Of a stretch of 20,042 nucleotides of DNA, positions 1-6,754 are shown one piece after another; within the stretch, counting starts at the first letter, position 1, and every line of letters begins with the position of its first letter. This DNA comes from Desulfobacteraceae bacterium UBA2771. Its GTDB lineage: Bacteria; Desulfobacterota; Desulfobacteria; Desulfobacterales; Desulfosarcinaceae. Below the pieces are notes generated by a model, which was not told the DNA's origin, ran no database searches, and worked only from the letters and a program-made list of their open reading frames with translations. The position numbers and the translations under genes are program-made. The stretch is taken from assembly GCA_002352605.1 (NCBI GenBank), contig DEIP01000066.1, positions 1,508-21,549 of the forward strand, written 5' to 3'.

Positions 1-56
1 GCAGACATTTTCTCTTCAATCGCGTGAATAACCGATACTGGTAAAGCGAATCCATT
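1..56 (+). other. Leader before the hydrogenase gene, possible tail of an upstream gene
   Basis: All three plus-strand frames close in this stretch: TGA at 25-27, TAA at 29-31 and TAA at 42-44. An upstream gene running in from outside the window could therefore end here, but the nine to fourteen codons available match nothing I can recognise. The TAA at 42-44 is in frame with the next gene and rules out a longer N-terminus for it. Confidence 0.3.
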
Positions 57-800
57 ATGTTAAATGTGCTGAAAAACAGGTTCGAACAGGGATGCAAGAC
101 ATCCCGATACCCCAAGGAAGAGATCCAGCTGCTGCCCCGTTACCGGGGGCGGCCGGAAATCAACCCCGATGCACCATCGGATGTGGCCGCCGCATGTGCG
201 GCGGCCTGCCCCCAGGAGGCCATCATTCCTTCGGCCGGGACCATCGACATGGGACGCTGCGTCTTCTGTGGAACCTGTGAGCGCATCTCTAAGGGCCAAT
301 TCGTCACCTTCACTCAGGACTTTGCTATCGCCGTCGCCGAAAAGGAGCACCTGGTCACCTCTGGCAATCTCCCGGATTTGTCCGAACATTCCCGCAGGCA
401 TTTTAAAAAGTTGTTTGGTCGTTCGCTCCAGCTGCGCCAGGTGTCGGCGGCCGGCTGCAACGCCTGTGAGGCGGACCTCAACGTCCTGGCCACCCCGTTT
501 TTCGATTTGGCCCGCTTCGGCATCAACTTCGTGGCTTCCCCACGCCATGCCGACGGTATCGTGGTCACCGGGCCCATCTCCCGCAACATGAAAACCGCCC
601 TGTTGCAAACTTACGAGGCCACCCCCGAACCCCGCGTGGTCGTCGCCGTGGGCAGCTGCACGCTGACCGGCGGCCCCTTCCGGGGCAGCCCCGAAATCAC
701 CGAGGGGCTGGACACCCTGCTGCCGGTGGATCTGTTCATTCCCGGCTGTCCACCGCATCCCATGACCAACCTGCACGCCCTATTGAATTTTTTTAAGTGA
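57..800 (+). CDS. Group 4 [NiFe]-hydrogenase small subunit / NuoB-like iron-sulfur protein with N-terminal half-ferredoxin
   Basis: This 247-residue protein is a complex I PSST-like subunit of the type found in membrane-bound group 4 hydrogenases (HycG/HyfI-like). It would carry electrons to or from the catalytic large subunit on the cytoplasmic face of the membrane. The C-terminal half holds the proximal [4Fe-4S] ligands in the hydrogenase pattern: Cys134 and Cys137 in GCNACEADLN, Cys201 in GSCTLTGG and Cys231 in PGCPPHP. NuoB proper has two adjacent cysteines instead of CxxC. The N-terminal part has Cys51 followed by Pro, then Cys68, Cys71 and Cys74, which fits one cluster of a two-cluster ferredoxin fold. 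ATG 57 is the first start after an in-frame stop; the ribosome-binding site is weak. The gene probably ends an operon lying upstream of the window. The family is secure; the exact subgroup is not. Confidence 0.85.
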   Translation: MLNVLKNRFEQGCKTSRYPKEEIQLLPRYRGRPEINPDAPSDVAAACAAACPQEAIIPSAGTIDMGRCVFCGTCERISKGQFVTFTQDFAIAVAEKEHLVTSGNLPDLSEHSRRHFKKLFGRSLQLRQVSAAGCNACEADLNVLATPFFDLARFGINFVASPRHADGIVVTGPISRNMKTALLQTYEATPEPRVVVAVGSCTLTGGPFRGSPEITEGLDTLLPVDLFIPGCPPHPMTNLHALLNFFK

Positions 801-934
801 GACGGCAATCGGGTGAGGGGCGCATGAATCGTTTTTAACGCGTACGCCGACTGTTTTTCAGTCTGGTCAATCTTTAAGGCCGAAAGGGCACCACAGACCC
901 TGTTCGGTCATTTTAACGGGGCCCGTGGTGGTTT

Positions 935-2353
935 TTAAGGTTCGATAATGATGGTTGGGTACATGCCTTCTTTCTCCCCTTCAGGATAGGGCTGAATGGT
1001 GTTGAAGGATATGTTTTGGTTCCGTTGGGCGTGGCCCCTATTGACATTCCCGTTGTAAAAAGCGCCGTTGGCTTCCAGAATATGGTGAATTCGCTCCTGG
1101 AATGCAGTAACAAAGCTGCCGCCGCTGCCTTCGAAAAGCAGATTCCCCTTACAGATGCGGGTATCGATTTTTGAAAAGTCCTTCAGCCCCATGCTGTTGG
1201 TCTTGAGTTCCTTCGCATTTCTCACCAGGCCCCAAACCAGTGTTCCCGGAGGCACCATCATCGGTTTTCGGATATCGATAATCGTGTGGGGCATCACAAT
1301 ACTCTCTTTGCCGATGGTCAGCCGGGCATCCGGCCGCCCCCGCAAAAAGCTATTGAAACCCACGAAGACATCGTTTCCCATATCCGCATCGATGATCTTT
1401 GCGCCATGGGCCGTTACATTATTGCCCCTCAGATGGGAGTTGATGATATAACAATTTTCCTGGGCGTTGGCGCCTTTTCCCAAAGTTGAATTCTGAAGAT
1501 AGGCACGCTGGGCGACCAACACATTTTCCCCGATACTTGTTTTGGGCTTGATCACGGCAAAACGGTCCAAAGATGCACTCCCGGGAACAGCAACCTGGTT
1601 TTCGATGTTGACCACTTCAAATACGCGCTGAAAGGCCTCTTTACGGTCTTCCACAAAATCCATGAACACGCCCCGGGGGGGGCCGTCGGAAAAGTAGATA
1701 TAATCGTTCAACTGGCCGCGGGGATAGCGGTACATAAAATTGAAAACGCCCGGTTGGCGAACCCAGACGGTTCCCGGGTCGACGTTCAAATGGCTGATTT
1801 CACCGGCTTGCACATATGCATAGGCTCCGATGACACAGTCTCTCATGGTGGTCAGGTCCACCGTCGAAAAGGGCCCCATGAAACAGCCGTCGGAGGGGGA
1901 GCCATGGATGTTGGCATAGTGCGTGGAGACGGTGTCTCGGATAAAAAACCGTTCCAGCGTTTCCGGATCGTGTGAAAAATTGTGGACCAGGGTTTTAATC
2001 AAAAAGCTGTCATCAATATGAATCTCTTCATCCTGGCTAACCGGGATGTTGAACCCCTGATATTGAAACAGGTCCCCATTTTTTTTCAACTCGTCACCAC
2101 GAATATCGCTTTTATACAGGAGGGAGTTGGTGACCCGGCACCTTCCCAGAAAATAACTGCCGGAAAGATTGGAATGCTTAAACACAAAGTTCAAGGGATG
2201 ATGTGGAGTAATCCCGTAAAAGGCATAAAATTTGGTCATCTGCGCGGTTGGAATAAGCTTGTTTACTATGGGGTTGACATCGAACTCCAGCTCCCGGAGA
2301 TTGATGTTCACACGTTGAATGATCCGATCGAAGAGTTTTACTAATTCTTTCAT
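935..2353 (-). CDS. Left-handed beta-helix (hexapeptide-repeat) protein, function unknown
   Basis: This 472-residue protein has an N-terminal half without obvious motifs and a middle/C-terminal region, roughly residues 255-380, of hexapeptide-like turns. Examples are AVIKPKTSIGENVLVAQ, AHGAKIIDADMGNDVFVGF and LTIGKESIVMPHTIID. These are typical of a left-handed parallel beta-helix as in acyl- or acetyltransferases and related binding proteins. A shorter turn-like segment lies near residues 155-195 (MGPFSTVDLTTMRDCVIGAYAYV), so the helix may be split by an insert around 200-250. No signal peptide or membrane segment is visible, so it is probably cytoplasmic. Its ATG overlaps the stop of the upstream CBS gene by one base (TAATG), implying translational coupling and a shared task. 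Substrate and reaction cannot be told from sequence; annotation as a transferase would be a guess. Confidence 0.75.
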   Translation of the reverse strand: MKELVKLFDRIIQRVNINLRELEFDVNPIVNKLIPTAQMTKFYAFYGITPHHPLNFVFKHSNLSGSYFLGRCRVTNSLLYKSDIRGDELKKNGDLFQYQGFNIPVSQDEEIHIDDSFLIKTLVHNFSHDPETLERFFIRDTVSTHYANIHGSPSDGCFMGPFSTVDLTTMRDCVIGAYAYVQAGEISHLNVDPGTVWVRQPGVFNFMYRYPRGQLNDYIYFSDGPPRGVFMDFVEDRKEAFQRVFEVVNIENQVAVPGSASLDRFAVIKPKTSIGENVLVAQRAYLQNSTLGKGANAQENCYIINSHLRGNNVTAHGAKIIDADMGNDVFVGFNSFLRGRPDARLTIGKESIVMPHTIIDIRKPMMVPPGTLVWGLVRNAKELKTNSMGLKDFSKIDTRICKGNLLFEGSGGSFVTAFQERIHHILEANGAFYNGNVNRGHAQRNQNISFNTIQPYPEGEKEGMYPTIIIEP

Positions 2354-2928
2354 TATGTTGTCCCATCCAATAGTTGTGTTTCAGATTCTTTCATGGCGTG
2401 GAAAACAGCGGCAAACACATCCACCAGTCGTAACACACCGACAATTTCCTTTCCCCGGGTGACCAGCAACGACAAATTGGATCCTGCGGTCAACTGGTGA
2501 AGCGTCATGTCGACGGATGTGTTTTCATCCACATACTCGCCTTCGGCGGGACGCTGCATGAAATCGGTAACCTTCAATTTCGCCGCCTTGGAATAGACAT
2601 CCAATTTCGGCGGAGATTTCTTCAGATATTCCTCCTGTTGCAGGGCAACGGCTTTTCGAGTGAATCCGAATTGGTTGAACTTTCTGATTTGATCCAGATC
2701 GGCGTCCCTGGGTTCCAAGGCGCAGAGAAAGTCCATCTGGCTTAGCTTGCCGATGACCCGTTTGTTTTTGTCGAGAATCAAAACAGCCCGATGGGAGTAA
2801 CGGCTTTGTTGATATTGTTCCTGGGCCTCTTCCAGCGCCAGTACCGCCTCAAACAGCGTTGCCGCCTCAGGAACCGTCGCATATTCCGAAATGGGCACCA
2901 TTAAATCTTTAACGAGATAACATTTCAC
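2353..2928 (-). CDS. Tandem CBS-domain protein (paralogue 1)
   Basis: This 191-residue soluble protein consists almost entirely of one pair of CBS motifs (a Bateman module). Such modules bind adenine nucleotides or S-adenosylmethionine-type ligands and switch partner proteins. The first repeat covers about residues 5-70 (VKDLMVPISEYATV through VIGKLSQMDFLCALEP) and the second about 118-180 (VTDFMQRPAEGEYV through IVGVLRLVDVFAAV). It closely resembles the proteins at 3447-4001 and 5664-6209, sharing the opening [LF]VK[DE]LM[VI]P, a central GFTRK (in two of the three) and the closing VGVLR. The stop overlaps the ATG of the beta-helix gene downstream, so the two are expressed together. It is divergently oriented from the permease operon. 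The ligand is not predictable from sequence. Confidence 0.88.
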   Translation of the reverse strand: MKCYLVKDLMVPISEYATVPEAATLFEAVLALEEAQEQYQQSRYSHRAVLILDKNKRVIGKLSQMDFLCALEPRDADLDQIRKFNQFGFTRKAVALQQEEYLKKSPPKLDVYSKAAKLKVTDFMQRPAEGEYVDENTSVDMTLHQLTAGSNLSLLVTRGKEIVGVLRLVDVFAAVFHAMKESETQLLDGTT

Positions 2929-3258
2929 AGGCAGTCTCCGGTTTATGGGTTTAGGCCCTTTTCAAAAACGGGTTAAACATCCGGCATCGCCTTTTCAGGC
3001 CATCTTTTTTTTCTTGCCGGGAGCCTTCGCTCTCTTCAAGCTGTTTTGAGGAGTTTAACCGTTTTCCCGCAGCTATCATGAATGTGGCAAAAAATCAATC
3101 GAAACACCGCATCCATTGACTGGCGCCCGTGAAACCTCGGCGCGAGCAGGGGATCATCAACGGAAAAATAATTTCCTGCCGCCTCACTTCTATTACAGCG
3201 CCGCCCGATGAAAAGCGAACACCATTTGCTTGATCTTCCCCCCCCCCTTATGGTAGAC

Positions 3259-3273
3259 AACGTCGCTGACGTT
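3259..3273. promoter_or_regulatory. Perfect inverted repeat AACGTC-GCT-GACGTT, candidate operator
   Basis: Six-base arms AACGTC and GACGTT are separated by GCT. The site lies between the two divergent CBS genes, about 170 bases before the TTG start at 3447. Its size and symmetry would suit a dimeric DNA-binding regulator, but a repeat this short can arise by chance and I cannot match it to a known operator. Confidence 0.3.
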
Positions 3274-3430
3274 TCATAATTTAATTCCACCTACAAATCA
3301 TACGCTTGGGTGTAAATCACGACGGTTGTCGAGTCGGCGAAAATAATCAGAAAGTGCGGGACAATTTGATCCGTGACATTCAACATTAAATTTAAATGGG
3401 TTTAGAGATGCCCAATCGAATAATAACGAA

Positions 3431-3440
3431 GAGAGGAGGA
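3431..3440 (+). promoter_or_regulatory. Strong Shine-Dalgarno that fixes a TTG start
   Basis: GAGAGGAGGA lies six bases before the TTG at 3447. An ATG at 3440-3442 overlaps the Shine-Dalgarno itself and is in another frame, so it cannot be the start. Alignment of the protein with its two paralogues places the initiator exactly at the TTG. Confidence 0.75.
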
Positions 3441-3446
3441 TGAAGA

Positions 3447-4001
3447 TTGAAGACAAAACTGGTAAAAGACCTGATGGTACCACTTTCGGAATATGCCACG
3501 GTATCGGAAGAGGCCACCCTCAGCGAAGCTGTTGCGGCCCTGAAACAATCCCATGAGGATTTTGACCCGGCCAAATATCGTCACCGGGCGATCCTGGTTT
3601 TTGACAATAACCGGCACATTGTGGGCAAGGCCAATTTTCAGGCAATTTTAAAATCACTCGAACCGAAGTATGATGAGATGCTCTCCGACGCAGGGCCCAT
3701 GCATATGGGATTCACCCGCAAATACCAGAAAGCCATGTTCGAGTCATTGAAGCTGTGGCAGGACCCTTTGGATAAAATTTGCGAAAAAGCCGCGCAGATC
3801 AAAGTAAAATCCTTTATGGTCATACCCAAAGAGAGCGAAATGATTGATCCCGATGCGCCCCTGGGGGAAGCCATTCACCAGCTCGTCTTGGGCCATCACC
3901 AGTCCCTGCTGGTTACCAAAGAGAAGAAAGTGGTTGGTGTGCTCAGGCTCACCGACGCCTTTGAGGTTGTCTGCGGTGCCATTTTAGCCTGTAATTTTTA
4001 A
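3447..4001 (+). CDS. Tandem CBS-domain protein (paralogue 2), TTG start
   Basis: This 184-residue Bateman-module protein has its first CBS repeat at about residues 5-72 (VKDLMVPLSEYATV to IVGKANFQAILKSLEP) and its second at about 118-178 (VKSFMVIPKESEMI to VVGVLRLTDAFEVV). It is the nearest relative of paralogue 1: both share VKDLMVP, SEYATV, GFTRK, SLLVT and VGVLRL. It has no membrane segment or signal peptide. Translation begins at TTG behind a near-ideal Shine-Dalgarno. The DASS permease starts 55 bases downstream on the same strand with no terminator between them, so the CBS protein is a plausible nucleotide-responsive regulator of that transporter. That role is inferred from position only. 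Confidence 0.88.
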   Translation: MKTKLVKDLMVPLSEYATVSEEATLSEAVAALKQSHEDFDPAKYRHRAILVFDNNRHIVGKANFQAILKSLEPKYDEMLSDAGPMHMGFTRKYQKAMFESLKLWQDPLDKICEKAAQIKVKSFMVIPKESEMIDPDAPLGEAIHQLVLGHHQSLLVTKEKKVVGVLRLTDAFEVVCGAILACNF

Positions 4002-4056
4002 CTGCAAACGAATTGAGATTCAGCAACACTTCAGTTTGAAAAGGAGAAGCATATAA

Positions 4057-5544
4057 ATGAGCAGCGACGCAGCAACAATCCCAGCACTCGGACTTGGCTG
4101 GAAAAAATATCTTTTCATGGCCATCGGTATCACTCTGTTCGTTATCGTTTACTATTCGCCGCCCTGGCCGGCCGCCATCGATCCCGAAGGAAAAGCCTTT
4201 GCCCTCTCTCCGGAAGGGAAAGGTGCCCTGGCGGTATTCTTGCTGGCTGCCACATGGTGGGTGTTCGAGGTGGTGCCCATCGGCGTAACCAGTCTGGCCA
4301 TCGGCGTGCTTCAGGTGCTGTTTTTTATCCGTCCGGCCAAAGATGCCTTCAAGGATTACATGGATCCCAGCGTTCTTTTTATCTTCGGGTCCATCGTGGT
4401 TGGCCTGGTTTTTACAAAAACCGGATTGACCCGAAGGATCGCCTATAAAATGCTGGGCATCGTGGGTGAAAGAACCAGCATGATCTATCTGGGGTGCTTT
4501 GTCCTCACCGCCGCGTTGACCCATATCATGGCCCATACTGCCGTGGCGGCCACCATCTACCCCTTGCTGGTGGCCATCTACGCCATGTATGGCGAAGGGG
4601 ACAAGCCCACCAAATTCGGTAAAGGCCTCTTTATCGGTATGGCCTATATCGCCGGCGCCGGTTCCATCGTTACCTTGCTGGGCGCCGCCCGCGGTGCGGT
4701 AGCATTGGGCTTTTACAATGAAGTCGCCGGAAAAACCGTTGGTTTTTTTGAGCTTTCTTATTACATGGCGCCCATCGGCTGGTTGATGACCTTCCTTCTC
4801 TGGGGCTTTTTCATGGTGGTTATGAAACCGGAAAAAAGGACCATTCCCGGCTTGCGGGAAAAAGCCAAGCGGCTGAGTAAGGAGATGGGGCACATCTCTA
4901 AAAATGAAGTGACCGCCGCTGTCATCGTTGGCACCGCCATTTTGGTATTGGGCATCTCGGCCGTAATGAAATCGACCGTGCCCGAATTCACCCCGCCCCA
5001 TAAGACCGCCGTCCTGTTGACCTCGACCATTCTTTTCTTTGTCACCGGGCTTCTCGATATCAACGACCTGGAGGAGATCCCCTGGAACATCATTTTGCTT
5101 TTTGCCGGTGCCATGAGCATCGGTTTTTGCCTCTGGCAGACCGGCGCGGCCGAATGGATGGCCGTGAACTGGCTGACCATGTTTAAGGAATCCACAGGGT
5201 TCGTCTTTGTGATGAGCATCGCCTTTTTCGTCATGATGATGACCAATTTCATCATGAACGTAGCGGCCATCGCCATCTCCCTGCCCGTGGCCCTGGTTAT
5301 CGCGCCCTACCTGGGCGTGTCCGGCGAGGTCATTTTATTCGCCTCCCTGGTAGTTGCCGGCATGCCCTTCCTCTTGCTGGTAGGCGCCGCTCCCAATGCC
5401 ATCGCCTATGACTCCAAACAGTTCACCACCGGCGAATTTTTCCTGTGGGGAATTCCGGCCAGCATCATTTTGATGGTGGTCACCGCCTTTGCCGTTAAAG
5501 TGCTCTGGCCCCTCATGGGCATGCCCATTACCACAGGCGGCTAA
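4057..5544 (+). CDS. DASS/SLC13-family anion permease with divergent SNT motifs
   Basis: This 495-residue inner-membrane protein has about a dozen hydrophobic segments and family landmarks in order: a membrane entry EVVPIGVTSL near 71-80, an amphipathic re-entrant region near 155-170, WNIILLFAGAMSIG at 343-356, and VGAAPNAIAY near 442-451. DASS proteins import sulfate, dicarboxylates or other anions, usually with sodium. The sodium and substrate hairpins normally read SNT. Here the first is AHT (159-161) and the second reads TNFIMNVAA (396-404), and the usual Asn after the first hairpin is replaced in TLLGAARGA. The ion or substrate may therefore differ from the characterised members. AAGGAG lies ten bases before the ATG. 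CBS-protein genes flank it on both sides, suggesting nucleotide-dependent control. Confidence 0.85.
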   Translation: MSSDAATIPALGLGWKKYLFMAIGITLFVIVYYSPPWPAAIDPEGKAFALSPEGKGALAVFLLAATWWVFEVVPIGVTSLAIGVLQVLFFIRPAKDAFKDYMDPSVLFIFGSIVVGLVFTKTGLTRRIAYKMLGIVGERTSMIYLGCFVLTAALTHIMAHTAVAATIYPLLVAIYAMYGEGDKPTKFGKGLFIGMAYIAGAGSIVTLLGAARGAVALGFYNEVAGKTVGFFELSYYMAPIGWLMTFLLWGFFMVVMKPEKRTIPGLREKAKRLSKEMGHISKNEVTAAVIVGTAILVLGISAVMKSTVPEFTPPHKTAVLLTSTILFFVTGLLDINDLEEIPWNIILLFAGAMSIGFCLWQTGAAEWMAVNWLTMFKESTGFVFVMSIAFFVMMMTNFIMNVAAIAISLPVALVIAPYLGVSGEVILFASLVVAGMPFLLLVGAAPNAIAYDSKQFTTGEFFLWGIPASIILMVVTAFAVKVLWPLMGMPITTGG

Positions 5545-5575
5545 CCAAAATGATTGCAAACTTGACGACATCACA

Positions 5576-5606
5576 CCAGCCTTGCCGCTAATGGCGGCGA
5601 GGCTGG
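5576..5606 (+). other. RNA hairpin 1 between permease and CBS gene
   Basis: CCAGCCTTGCCGC at 5576-5588 pairs with GCGGCGAGGCTGG at 5594-5606 over 13 positions with one G-T pair, around the five-base loop TAATG. No T-run follows, so it does not look like a classical terminator. It may be a stability or processing element, or a factor-dependent stop. Confidence 0.65.
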
Positions 5607-5616
5607 TATCCATCGC

Positions 5617-5635
5617 TGCCGAAGGACCTTCGGCA
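5617..5635 (+). other. RNA hairpin 2 between permease and CBS gene
   Basis: TGCCGAAG at 5617-5624 pairs perfectly with CTTCGGCA at 5628-5635 around a three-base loop. It starts ten bases after the first hairpin and ends 15 bases before the GGGAGG ribosome-binding site at 5651-5656. It could tune expression of the third CBS gene relative to the permease. Confidence 0.6.
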
Positions 5636-5663
5636 CGTTTCCAATCAATAGGGAGGTAAATCT

Positions 5664-6209
5664 ATGAAACGGATTTTCGTGAAGGAATTGATGATTCCCA
5701 TCTCCAACTATGTGGCCATAAAAAAGACCGATACGCTGGTTGACGTTCTGCAAGCCCTTGAATCGGCACGGCAAGCCAATGAACACGCCCATCGTGATGC
5801 CATCGTCGTGGATGACGACGGCAGCTTTCGCGGTAAAGTCACCATGATCGATATTTTCCGTGCCCTGGAACCCAACTACAAGAAACTGACAAGCGGTCAT
5901 ACCGCCGGCACCCTGACCAACGCTTTCGTCATGAAAGCGGTTAAGGAATTCAATCTATGGATGGAACCGGCACAGACAATCTGCCAACGCGGCAGTACCA
6001 AGAAGGTTGCCGAGGTCATGCATACACCGGAGAGCATCGAATACATCCAGGAAGACGACACCCTTGAAAAAGCACTTAATCTCTATGTCATGGATGTCCA
6101 CCAGCCCCTGATCGTCAAAGCGGGTGACACCGTCACCGGTGTCCTGCGATTCGGCGATATTTTCGAGGTGGTCAGAAAAGCCCTGCTGAACTGTGACATC
6201 GACCATTAG
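5664..6209 (+). CDS. Tandem CBS-domain protein (paralogue 3)
   Basis: This 181-residue Bateman-module protein has a first CBS repeat at about residues 5-70 (VKELMIPISNYVAI to FRGKVTMIDIFRALEP) and a second at about 118-175 (VAEVMHTPESIEYI to VTGVLRFGDIFEVV). It is the most diverged of the three paralogues in this window; the central GFTRK of the others is replaced by AFVMK. The predicted protein is soluble, without a signal peptide. GGGAGG lies seven bases before the ATG. It is 119 bases downstream of the permease, separated by two hairpins, and probably shares its transcript at a different level. The gene converges on the PrcB-like gene with only 31 bases between their stops. Confidence 0.87.
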   Translation: MKRIFVKELMIPISNYVAIKKTDTLVDVLQALESARQANEHAHRDAIVVDDDGSFRGKVTMIDIFRALEPNYKKLTSGHTAGTLTNAFVMKAVKEFNLWMEPAQTICQRGSTKKVAEVMHTPESIEYIQEDDTLEKALNLYVMDVHQPLIVKAGDTVTGVLRFGDIFEVVRKALLNCDIDH

Positions 6210-6240
6210 ATCCGGTCATCTGTGAATGAAACAAAGATGT

Positions 6241-6753
6241 TTAATTTAATTTTTCCGACAACCTTACCCGGCCATCTTGATCGATGACCTGAATCGAGTG
6301 GAAAGGACCCTTGGGGAGCTTCAACAGGATGCAAGGCGAGGTAATCACCTGGGTAACCATGGCATCGGATGCGGGGCTGATCCAATTGACGGATACCGAA
6401 GCAATTTCATTTTTAACGCGACAGATGGGATCGGCCAACGCCAGGGCGTATCCACCGGTGGACTGCTGACCCATGTGGATCCACAATAGCCCTTGCGTGT
6501 TAAAATCCACTTCAGGTATAGCGATGGGCGACCCACCCACGCGACTGCGGTACCGGTTTTCCCAGAGTCTCTGCAGCTCAGCAAGGGAATCGACCCATAA
6601 GGCATGCGCTTCGATTGAATTCGACAGGCAGTGGGTCGCGTGATATACCGATTCGACCACAAACACTTTCGCGCCCATCGAATCATGGTGCCGACAACCT
6701 GATGCAAAAAACATCGAGATCAAAGTGAAAACAACAGCCCACACGTGCTTCAT
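6241..6753 (-). CDS. PrcB-like lipoprotein
   Basis: This 170-residue protein has a signal peptide ending in the lipobox FASGC, with lipidation predicted at Cys20. The C-terminal half (about 80-168) matches the PrcB C-terminal domain pattern, notably VDFNTQGLLWIHMGQQSTGGYAL, with the hallmark MGxxxTGGY at 94-102. In Treponema denticola, PrcB is a lipoprotein needed for formation of the dentilisin (PrtP subtilisin) complex. Here the gene begins one base after the stop of a subtilisin-like lipoprotein gene (TAA, G, ATG), so a similar partnership is likely. The domain also occurs in proteins not tied to proteases, so the role is inference strengthened by position. Its ribosome-binding site lies inside the end of the protease gene. 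Confidence 0.75.
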   Translation of the reverse strand: MKHVWAVVFTLISMFFASGCRHHDSMGAKVFVVESVYHATHCLSNSIEAHALWVDSLAELQRLWENRYRSRVGGSPIAIPEVDFNTQGLLWIHMGQQSTGGYALALADPICRVKNEIASVSVNWISPASDAMVTQVITSPCILLKLPKGPFHSIQVIDQDGRVRLSEKLN

Positions 6754-6754
6754 C

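Larger units (their letters stand above)
2929..3446. other. Divergent intergenic region with C10 tract and inverted repeat
   Basis: These 518 bases separate two divergent CBS-protein genes and must hold both promoters. Short open frames on the minus strand here (for example 3036-3290, GTG start) lack a ribosome-binding site and look spurious. Visible features are a run of ten C at 3238-3247, an inverted repeat at 3259-3273 and an AT-rich stretch around 3380-3400 just upstream of the plus-strand gene. A TTGATC at 3366-3371 with TAAATT 15 bases later is only a weak promoter candidate. I found no convincing sigma-54 site. Confidence 0.5.

Noticed and set aside
60..776. Long minus-strand open frame (238 codons) opposite the hydrogenase gene
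   Set aside because: It is the antisense shadow of a clear iron-sulfur subunit; its composition is Gly/Gln/His-rich with no family features.
849..863. GACTG-TTTTT-CAGTC hairpin between convergent genes
   Set aside because: The stem is only five base pairs and no T-run follows; it is too weak to call a terminator.
3036..3290. 84-codon minus-strand frame in the divergent region
   Set aside because: It has a GTG start, no ribosome-binding site and no recognisable domain, and it spans the inverted repeat and C10 tract, as expected for noncoding DNA.
3440..3556. Possible 38-codon upstream ORF starting with ATG at 3440
   Set aside because: Its ATG overlaps the Shine-Dalgarno that serves the TTG at 3447, so ribosomes could not use it efficiently; the product matches nothing.
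3949..5001. 350-codon minus-strand frame opposite the permease
   Set aside because: Its His/Gly/Asp-rich product is typical of antisense of a membrane-protein gene, and the sense strand has strong DASS landmarks.
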